NCBI GenBank assembly: GCA_965223695.1
Contig: CBDCXJ010000025.1
Span: forward strand, 62,001-126,000
DNA length: 64,000 nt
DNA from: JAUVPB01 sp965223695
GTDB taxonomy: Bacteria > Actinomycetota > Thermoleophilia > Gaiellales > Gaiellaceae
Direction of reading: 5' to 3'
Positions 57,875-64,000 of this stretch are shown in pieces; positions within the stretch are counted from its first letter, which is position 1; every line of letters starts with the position of its first letter. The notes below the pieces were generated by a model. That model saw only the letters and a program-made list of their open reading frames with translations. It did not search any database and had not been told where the DNA came from. Position numbers and translations under genes: made by a program.

Positions 57875-59949
57875 GAGCTCTTCTTCTCGGCAAGCCGGAC
57901 GACGGCGACCGTCTCCTCCTTGAGCGACGGCAGCTCGAATTCGAGTCGCCCGTCCTTCTCGGTGCTCGGCAGTACGGCAAGCCGGCGTCCATCGGCCGGC
58001 TCGATCAGCTCGACGTCGCTGCCGGCGGCACGCTCGTCGAGCTCGACCGAGAGCGGTATCCGCGAGCGCGGTGCGCCGACGTTGGCCACGGCGAACGTGA
58101 AGGCGTCGTCGTCGCGCGAGAGGTAGACCGACTCGAGGCCGGCCGGCGTGCCCAGTGCCTCGACAAGCAGCCCCTTCTGTCCGAGCGGTGCGACCCAGGC
58201 CGAGAAGCCCTTGTAGATCGCCGTCCACTCGTCGGGGTTCTTGAGGAACTCGGGCAGCGAGAACGCGAAGCGCAGATCGAGCTCGCCCGCGCCGATTCCG
58301 AACGTCTTGACGGTGTAGGAGCGGTAGGTGTACGCCTTGCCTTCGCGGTGCGCGTTCCAGTGGTAGCTGAGCGCCCGCGCGCACGACTCTGCAACGACCG
58401 GATCCTTCGAGACCCGGTTCGCGATCATCATCCGGAAGGCCGAGAGGACGTTGTAGACGTCCTCAATCTGCGGGATCAGCTCAGAGGAGAAGTAGGGCGG
58501 ATCGCCGGGAAGCTCCATGCGCGGGTCGAGCTGCGAGAGCATGTAGAGGTACTGGCCGTTCGCGCGCTGCAGGCCCTTGTCGAGCCCGAGCTTGAACGCG
58601 TTCACGCCGTAGTCGAGGCCCATCTTCGCCTCCTCGTCCTGGAGGCGCGTCCAAAGCAGGCTGAAGATCAGGCAGACGCTCGAGTGGGTGTTGAGCGCGT
58701 GGCGCTCGTCCGTGTAGCCGAGGTCGTTGATATAGCCGCCCCAGCGGTACCAGAAGGCGTCCTCGGCATCCTTGGTGTGGGTGTTCGCCGGTGGCTCGCC
58801 CAGCAGCCAGAAGTCCTTGCTGCGCAGCGCCGCGTCGAGGAACGGCTTGTTGCCGGTGACGTCGTAGCAATCGATCAGGAACGTGTGCGCCGTGTAGGAG
58901 TGGTAGTGCTGGTGGTGGAGCGGCTCGAGGTTGTAGAACTCGACCCCTTCGTACCAGCCTCCGTACTCGTTCTGGTTCGAGAGCAGCGCGTAGGCCTTCT
59001 TGACGGCCACGTCGCGATAGAGCGACTTCTTCGTCATCCGCCAGAGCGAGAGGTCCTCGTTGTTCCACGAGAAGCGGCGCCGGTGGAGGATGTCCATGCC
59101 GAGCGAGCGCGGGATCAGCTGGTCGGCCGGGCGGTTGATGCAGCCGCCGAAGATCGGCGGACCGAGCCAGAGGTCTTCGCTCTGGCGCGAGAGGAACTGC
59201 TCCCACTCGGCTTGCGGGATGTAGAGGTTCTCTTGCGGGTCATCGTGCGTCGCCTGGTAGCGGAGGTCCGCAACGGACTCGTCGATCGGGCGGAAGAAGA
59301 TCGAGGCCTCGACGGTGCTTCCAGGCACCGCGTCGAGCGGTCCGTCGCCGTGCAGCGACACCGCACCATCGGCGATGCGAAGGCGCGTGTTGCCGAGCGA
59401 GAAGTAGCCGGTCGCGCCGATGTCGTTCCAGCGCGTGTACCACGGAAGCTTGGTCACACCGACACCGACAACCTCCTGGCCGCGTAGCTGCAGCCAGGGT
59501 TCCGCGAGTGGGAGCTCACCGTCGGAGTCGAGCGCGACGGTTCCGTCGCGTGTCTCGATCTGACGCAACCCGTCGAGGGCAAGACGGGGCAGCTCGACCG
59601 CGTCGATCGCGGCACCCTCGGCCAGCTCGAGCCTCACGTAGAGGTGGATGTGCTCGGTCTGGTGGAAGTCGTAGGTAAGGCGAAGCGCGTGACCCTCGGG
59701 TGAGGAGCCCGTGGCGATCACGCGAACGAGTGCGTCGTCCTCGATCACGATCTCGGTCGCCTCCGCCGCGATCGAGGTCTCTTTCCCGCCTTGAACCACG
59801 ACGGCGCGGGGCTCGATCGTCGCGCGACCGAGCCTCAGCCCTCCCTCGTCGAGGCTCGCCGTGTACGAGGCAGCGCTGAGCTCGAGCCCGGCCTTGCCTT
59901 TCGAGACGTTCTTTACCGGGGCCAGCAACGGACCGTCCACGGTTGTCAC
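57871..59949 (-). CDS. unknown 692-residue cytosolic protein in a hydantoinase operon
   Basis: I do not recognise this protein. GTG 59949 overlaps the HyuB stop, and its own stop overlaps the SDR start, so it is a core part of the operon. No signal peptide or membrane helix is visible. Layout by eye: an all-beta N-terminal part (about 20-230), a mostly helical aromatic- and His-rich middle (about 240-600) with LEPLHHQHYHSYTAHTF at 341-357 and WYRWGGYINDLGY, and a beta-rich end (about 610-690). This resembles enzymes with an (alpha/alpha) toroid flanked by beta-sandwiches (glycoside hydrolases, polysaccharide lyases), but I see no definite catalytic motif. Confidence 0.75.
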   Translation of the reverse strand: MTTVDGPLLAPVKNVSKGKAGLELSAASYTASLDEGGLRLGRATIEPRAVVVQGGKETSIAAEATEIVIEDDALVRVIATGSSPEGHALRLTYDFHQTEHIHLYVRLELAEGAAIDAVELPRLALDGLRQIETRDGTVALDSDGELPLAEPWLQLRGQEVVGVGVTKLPWYTRWNDIGATGYFSLGNTRLRIADGAVSLHGDGPLDAVPGSTVEASIFFRPIDESVADLRYQATHDDPQENLYIPQAEWEQFLSRQSEDLWLGPPIFGGCINRPADQLIPRSLGMDILHRRRFSWNNEDLSLWRMTKKSLYRDVAVKKAYALLSNQNEYGGWYEGVEFYNLEPLHHQHYHSYTAHTFLIDCYDVTGNKPFLDAALRSKDFWLLGEPPANTHTKDAEDAFWYRWGGYINDLGYTDERHALNTHSSVCLIFSLLWTRLQDEEAKMGLDYGVNAFKLGLDKGLQRANGQYLYMLSQLDPRMELPGDPPYFSSELIPQIEDVYNVLSAFRMMIANRVSKDPVVAESCARALSYHWNAHREGKAYTYRSYTVKTFGIGAGELDLRFAFSLPEFLKNPDEWTAIYKGFSAWVAPLGQKGLLVEALGTPAGLESVYLSRDDDAFTFAVANVGAPRSRIPLSVELDERAAGSDVELIEPADGRRLAVLPSTEKDGRLEFELPSLKEETVAVVRLAEKKSS

Positions 59950-61730
59950 CTCCGCTGTCGTAGCTCTTCCAGTAGCTCGTCGCGAACGCGCAGCGCCTCG
60001 TCGGCCTGCGCCGGATACTGCTCGCGAACCGTTTGCTCGTCGTAGAGGCCCTCGAGCAGATCCTCAGCGATCTGTCGCGGGTCGCGCTCCTCGGCTGGGC
60101 CGTAGCCGCCACCGCCGCCGACCGAGAGCTCGAGCAGCGAGCCCTCGGGAAGATGGACGTTGGTGAACTTGCCGGCGCAGCGAACCCCGAATCGCTCCTT
60201 GAAGTTGGCGTAGCCCTCGTCCTCGGGCGTCTTCACCTTGAACCACGAGAGCGTTCCCTCGCCACCGCCGAAGAGCCCCCACGGGTAGAGGCGCTCGCTC
60301 GAGTGGTAACACGAGAACGTCATCGGCGCGCGCAGCTCGAGCCGCCTGACGCTACCGAGGCCGCCGCGCGAGCGACCGGCCCCCCCGGAGGCCTCGTTGA
60401 ACGAGAACTCGTGGTGCAGAAGCGGGTAGCGCGTCTCGTAGACCTCGACCGGTGTGACGACGCAGTTCGAGTTGGGCACGGTCACGACGTCCCAGCCGTC
60501 GCCGACGAGCTTGCCGCCGTAGCCCTGCCCCTCGAGGATCAGGTTGCTGTAGAGCTCGCCCGACGTCGGGTCAGCGCCCCCGTAGGTGACGAGCATCGCG
60601 GTCTCGGAGCCGGCGGCCGCGACCTTGTCGGGCACGGCGTCGGCCATCGCCTTGAAGATCAGGGTGACGAGATGGGGATGTACCTCGGAGTTGCCGCCGA
60701 CGGTGGCAACGGGGAACGTGGCGTTGACGAGTGTGCTCTCGGGTGCGATCACCTCGATCGGTCGGTAGCGCCCGGCGTTGGCGGGGATGTCCGGGTCTGT
60801 CATGTGCATGACTGCGTTGAAGACGGCCGACACCGTCGCGACGAGCGTGAGGTTGCAGGAGCCACGCCGCTGTGGCTCACTACCCGTGAAGTCGGCGATG
60901 ATGTGGTCGTCCTCGACGGTCATCGCGACCTTGATCCGACCCGGCTCGTCGAGCCAGCCGTCGTTGTCGATGATGTACTCGTCGGCGACGTAGGTGCCGT
61001 TGGGGATCTCCTTGATCGCCGCGCGCATGCGCCGCTCGGAGTACGCCTTGATCTCGTCCTTGATCTTGCGGAACTCCTCGACGCCGTGGCGCTCGACGAC
61101 CTCGAGCATGCGCCGCTCACCGACGTTGAGAGAGCCGATCATCGCCCTCAGGTCGCCCGCCGTGACGCGCGGTGTTCGCCCGTTCGCGAGGATCAGGCGC
61201 CAGAGGTCGTCGTCCTCGACGCCGGCCTCGACGATCTTGACGGGCGGGATGCGAAGGCCCTCGTGGAACACCTCTTGCGCGTCGCCAGGGAAGCCGCCGG
61301 GCGCGAGACCGCCGACCTCGGCCATGTGCCCGATGCAGGCGACAATCCCGACGCGCTCGCCCTTGTAGAAGACGGCCTTGACGACCATGTGCTCGGGCAG
61401 GTGGTTCATGCCCGAGTACGGGTCGTTGTGGAGGAAGACGTCGCCAGGCCCGAGCGCGTCGAGCCCGAACTCGTCGATGATCCACTGCAGAGCCATCGTC
61501 GTGGCGCCGAGTTGCGCCGGGCAGAACTCGCCCTGCCCGATCATCTCGCCGATGTCGTCGAAGACCGCGCACGAGAAGTCGAGCGCCTCGTTGAAGATCG
61601 GCGAGTAGGCCGTCGTCTGCATCGCCTGGCCCATCTCACGCGAGACCGTGATCAGATAGTTGGCCGTCACGGTCATCGTGACCGGGTCAACGGTGCCTGT
61701 CGTGATCGTCTGGCCCTGGCTCGCGCTCAT
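59946..61730 (-). CDS. hydantoinase/oxoprolinase family protein, subunit B (HyuB-like)
   Basis: A 594-residue B subunit: DPVTMTVTANYLITVSREMG, AYSPIFNEALDFSCAVFD, GEFCPAQLGA, VFLHNDPYSGMNHLPEHM, GHMAEVGGLAPGGFPGDA, GGNSEVHPHLVTLIF, and a Gly-rich GGGGGYGP. Starts at ATG 61730, 7 bp after HyuA. The C-terminal extension after GYGPAEERD is helical and charged. Followed directly (GTGA overlap) by the unknown 692-residue protein. Confidence 0.9.
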   Translation of the reverse strand: MSASQGQTITTGTVDPVTMTVTANYLITVSREMGQAMQTTAYSPIFNEALDFSCAVFDDIGEMIGQGEFCPAQLGATTMALQWIIDEFGLDALGPGDVFLHNDPYSGMNHLPEHMVVKAVFYKGERVGIVACIGHMAEVGGLAPGGFPGDAQEVFHEGLRIPPVKIVEAGVEDDDLWRLILANGRTPRVTAGDLRAMIGSLNVGERRMLEVVERHGVEEFRKIKDEIKAYSERRMRAAIKEIPNGTYVADEYIIDNDGWLDEPGRIKVAMTVEDDHIIADFTGSEPQRRGSCNLTLVATVSAVFNAVMHMTDPDIPANAGRYRPIEVIAPESTLVNATFPVATVGGNSEVHPHLVTLIFKAMADAVPDKVAAAGSETAMLVTYGGADPTSGELYSNLILEGQGYGGKLVGDGWDVVTVPNSNCVVTPVEVYETRYPLLHHEFSFNEASGGAGRSRGGLGSVRRLELRAPMTFSCYHSSERLYPWGLFGGGEGTLSWFKVKTPEDEGYANFKERFGVRCAGKFTNVHLPEGSLLELSVGGGGGYGPAEERDPRQIAEDLLEGLYDEQTVREQYPAQADEALRVRDELLEELRQRR

Positions 61731-61737
61731 GCGTACC

Positions 61738-63780
61738 TCACGCGCTCTCGTCGAGGGTGATCAGAAGACTGCCGCTCTCGTGCACGCGCAACGTCGCGCC
61801 CGGTGGCACGAGTGTCGTCGAGAGCGCCTCCTCGACGATCACTGGCCCGGGCCGTGTCTCGCCGATGCCGAGCGACTCGCGCTGTACCACCGCGGTCGGG
61901 CGAAAGCCGCCGTCGGCGAAGTAGACGTCTCGCGAGAGCTCGGCCGCGGGCGCGGCGCCGTTGCTCGAGAAGCGCGCCTCGGGCCCCTTGCGGCTGCCGA
62001 TCGCTGTCACGATAAGGCCGACGATCTCGACGGCCTCCCACCGCTGGTCGTAGCCGTAGAACTCCTTGTAGTCGGCGTGGAAGGCCTCGAGCGCCGCCGT
62101 CAGGTCGTCGGCATCGATGGGTGCGTGTGAGGCAAACACGATCTCGCGGTGGTAGTTCTGCCCGAAGTAGCGCATCTCGAGTCGCTGCTCGACCTCGGGC
62201 TCGCCCTTGAAACCCTCCCGCTCGAGTGTCGCCAGCGTGCGCTCGCGCAGCGGCAGGAGCGCCTCGTTCAGCTTCTCGACCCAGCCCTCGTCATCGGATC
62301 GCAACAGCAGCGTTGTCGAGCGATCCGTCCTGAGCCCCGCCGTGAGCAACCCGTACGCCGAGGTGTTGCCCGGGTAGGGCGGAACGAGCACGGTTCCGAT
62401 GTTGAGGATCGAGGCGATGTCGGCCGCATGCAGCGCGCCGGCGCCGCCGAAGGCGACGAGCGCGAAGCCGCGCGGGTCGACGCCTCGCTCGACCGAGATC
62501 ACGCTGAGCGCGTCGACCATGTTGTGGTCGGCGAGATCGATGATCGATCGGGCCGTCTCCTCGAGCGAACGGCCGAGTCGCTCGGCGAGATCGCCGACCG
62601 TCGCCCGCGCCCGCTCGACCTCGAGCGGGATGTCGCCGCCGCAGAAATTGTGGGGGTTCAGCCGGTTGAGCACGAGGTTCGCGTCGGTCAGTGTCGCGTT
62701 CTCTCCGCCCTGGCCGTAACAGGCCGGGCCCGGGTTCGAACCGGCGCTTTGGGGACCGACCCGCAGGAGGCCACCGGCGTCGATCCATGCGATCGAGCCG
62801 CCGCCCGCCCCGATCGTGCGGATGTCGAGCATCGGCGCACGAACCGGCATGCCGAAGGCGATCTCGAAGTCGCCCGAACGGCGCATCTCGCCGCGGTCGA
62901 CGAGGCTGACGTCACACGACGTGCCGCCGATGTCGATCGTCATGATGTGATCGAGTCCGGCAAGCGTGGCGAAATGCGTGCCGCCGAGCACGCCGCCGAC
63001 GGGTCCGGAGACGAGGTAATTGGCCGGCTGATCGGCCGCTGACTGCGCCTCGACCACGCCACCGTTCGACTTCATGACGAGCAGGTTCGCCGGTGAGCCC
63101 GCGTCCTCGAGGCCGCCCTGAAGATTGTCGATGTAGCGTGAGAAGCGTGGCTTCAGGTATGCGTCAGCGATCGTCGTGTGTCCGCGGTCGTTCTCGCGCC
63201 AGCGCGGGTAGACCTCGTGCGAGAGCGAGATCGAGATGTCCGGGAACTCCCCGCGCAGCCGTTCCGCAAGCTCGAGCTCGTGGCTCGGGTTCGTGTAGGA
63301 GAAGAGGAACGAGACGGCGACCGCGCTGATCGCTTCGCGCCGGATGTGCTCGATCAACGTCTCGACGTCATCGGGGTCGAGCCCCCGTAGCTCGCGGCCC
63401 TCGCTGTCGAAGCGGCAGTCGACCTCGATGCAGTCGTAACGAGCCGCCAGCGGCCGCGGCTTCTTCCAGTCAAGGCTGTAGAGGTCGCGGCGGTTGGCAT
63501 TCTGGATGAAGATGGCATCGCGGAAGCCGCGGTTGGTGACGTAGGCGACGCGCGTGCCCCGCCGCTCGATCAGCGCATTGGTCGAGACCGTCGTGCCGTG
63601 TACGAACAACTCGACGTCTTCTGGGGGCATACCCGCCTTCTCGATGACCCGCAGAACGGCGGAGATAGGATCGTCGGCCATGCTGGAGGACTTCTCGACG
63701 TAGACCTCGCCCGATGCGTCGTCGAGCGCCACGAGATCGGTGAAGGTCCCGCCGATGTCAACGGTCACGTGAAACGCCAT
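61738..63780 (-). CDS. hydantoinase/oxoprolinase family protein, subunit A (HyuA-like)
   Basis: A 680-residue A subunit: VTVDIGGTFTDLVALDD, HGTTVSTNALIERRGT, VAYVTNRGFRDAI, DLYSLDWKKPRPL, MTIDIGGTSCDVSLV, RTIGAGGGSIAWIDAGGLLRVGP, and VAFGGAGALHAAD. ATG 63780 has no ribosome site; TCTAGA/TAGATA lies just upstream, so it may be leaderless. First gene of the eight-gene minus-strand array ending at 51347. Confidence 0.9.
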   Translation of the reverse strand: MAFHVTVDIGGTFTDLVALDDASGEVYVEKSSSMADDPISAVLRVIEKAGMPPEDVELFVHGTTVSTNALIERRGTRVAYVTNRGFRDAIFIQNANRRDLYSLDWKKPRPLAARYDCIEVDCRFDSEGRELRGLDPDDVETLIEHIRREAISAVAVSFLFSYTNPSHELELAERLRGEFPDISISLSHEVYPRWRENDRGHTTIADAYLKPRFSRYIDNLQGGLEDAGSPANLLVMKSNGGVVEAQSAADQPANYLVSGPVGGVLGGTHFATLAGLDHIMTIDIGGTSCDVSLVDRGEMRRSGDFEIAFGMPVRAPMLDIRTIGAGGGSIAWIDAGGLLRVGPQSAGSNPGPACYGQGGENATLTDANLVLNRLNPHNFCGGDIPLEVERARATVGDLAERLGRSLEETARSIIDLADHNMVDALSVISVERGVDPRGFALVAFGGAGALHAADIASILNIGTVLVPPYPGNTSAYGLLTAGLRTDRSTTLLLRSDDEGWVEKLNEALLPLRERTLATLEREGFKGEPEVEQRLEMRYFGQNYHREIVFASHAPIDADDLTAALEAFHADYKEFYGYDQRWEAVEIVGLIVTAIGSRKGPEARFSSNGAAPAAELSRDVYFADGGFRPTAVVQRESLGIGETRPGPVIVEEALSTTLVPPGATLRVHESGSLLITLDESA

Positions 63781-63944
63781 GAGCTATCTAGATGTGTGCT
63801 GCCAAGATGGCGCCGATCGGCTGCTGGATGCTTCTAGACTCGCGTCCGTGAGCCCGGTAGTCGTATCAGATGATGAGATGGTTAGTCGCCCGCACAGGCG
63901 CTGGCTCCGCACGTGTCTCCGCGCCCCGAGAAGGAGGGAAATCG
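63781..63944. promoter_or_regulatory. divergent control region before hyuA and the last partial gene
   Basis: 164 bp. Two TCTAGA palindromes (63787-63792, inside ATCTAGAT, and 63833-63838) and an ATCA-ga-TGAT inverted repeat (63865-63874), a possible operator for the operon's GntR protein. A strong AAGGAGG ribosome site for the rightward gene is at 63931-63937. Confidence 0.35.
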
Positions 63945-64000
63945 ATGGCCGTTGACGAGCGTCGCCTCGCGCCGGCAGAACTCGAGAAATGGGGCGTCGC
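63945..64000 (+). CDS. start of an unidentified gene (runs off the window)
   Basis: ATG 63945 is 7 bp after AAGGAGG and opens MAVDERRLAPAELEKWGVA to the window end. Too short to assign. It is divergent from the hydantoinase array. Confidence 0.55.
   Translation, partial: MAVDERRLAPAELEKWGV

Overview
The window is GC-rich (by eye about two thirds G+C). Third-codon G/C bias is strong, GTG/TTG starts are common, starts and stops overlap by 4 bp almost everywhere, and several genes appear to start leaderless, directly behind a -10-like hexamer. With the F420/flavin-type luciferase-family enzymes, a CO-dehydrogenase-type molybdenum hydroxylase and many hydantoinase/oxoprolinase genes, this suggests a soil-type, high-GC actinobacterium, possibly Thermoleophilia. 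The phylum is inferred, not shown by a marker gene. No rRNA, tRNA, CRISPR array or prophage was seen.

Left arm (1-18155). The window opens inside a 6-phosphogluconate dehydrogenase gene. A single minus-strand array then runs from 17726 down to 867: a three-subunit molybdenum hydroxylase with its CoxG-like helper, two luciferase-family oxidoreductases, an M20 peptidase/deacylase, a fumarylacetoacetate-hydrolase-family enzyme, two M24 'pita-bread' proteins, a LeuA/homocitrate-synthase-like lyase, a frameshifted RidA, a phytoene-desaturase-like flavoprotein, two ketopantoate-reductase-like proteins and a tryptophan-2,3-dioxygenase-family protein. Most junctions are 4-bp overlaps, so it looks like one catabolic operon for an N-containing, probably ring-containing compound that I cannot name.

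Middle (18202-29285). Short divergent or convergent blocks of catabolic genes: class II aldolase with a ThDP enzyme; an SDR with an epimerase; an MFS permease, a monooxygenase and an MBL hydrolase; a zinc-ribbon protein; an M28 peptidase; an SDR with a D-aminoacylase-like amidohydrolase; and a shortened CMD/AhpD-like gene.

RND and scar region (29402-40260). A promoter and a 26-codon leader ORF precede a broken CusA-like RND gene, a very short CusB-like lipoprotein, an intact CusA-like RND pump, a lipoprotein built of two copies of an unknown domain, and an SCO1-like gene running into a DUF4352-like ORF. A lower-GC patch follows, with hairpins, a truncated transposase and a decayed metallopeptidase fragment.

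Right arm (40289-64000). A VOC protein, a trimethylamine-dehydrogenase homologue and an SDR lead to two facing hydantoinase/oxoprolinase arrays. The plus-strand array is hyuA-hyuB-E1 alpha/beta fusion-enolase superfamily. The minus-strand array reads hyuA-hyuB-unknown 692-residue protein-SDR-GntR regulator-alcohol dehydrogenase, followed by another hyuA-hyuB and a small zinc-ribbon gene. Three HyuA/HyuB pairs with M24, M20, RidA and TMADH-type enzymes point to N-methylated or cyclic amide substrates (creatinine/hydantoin-like), but that is inference.
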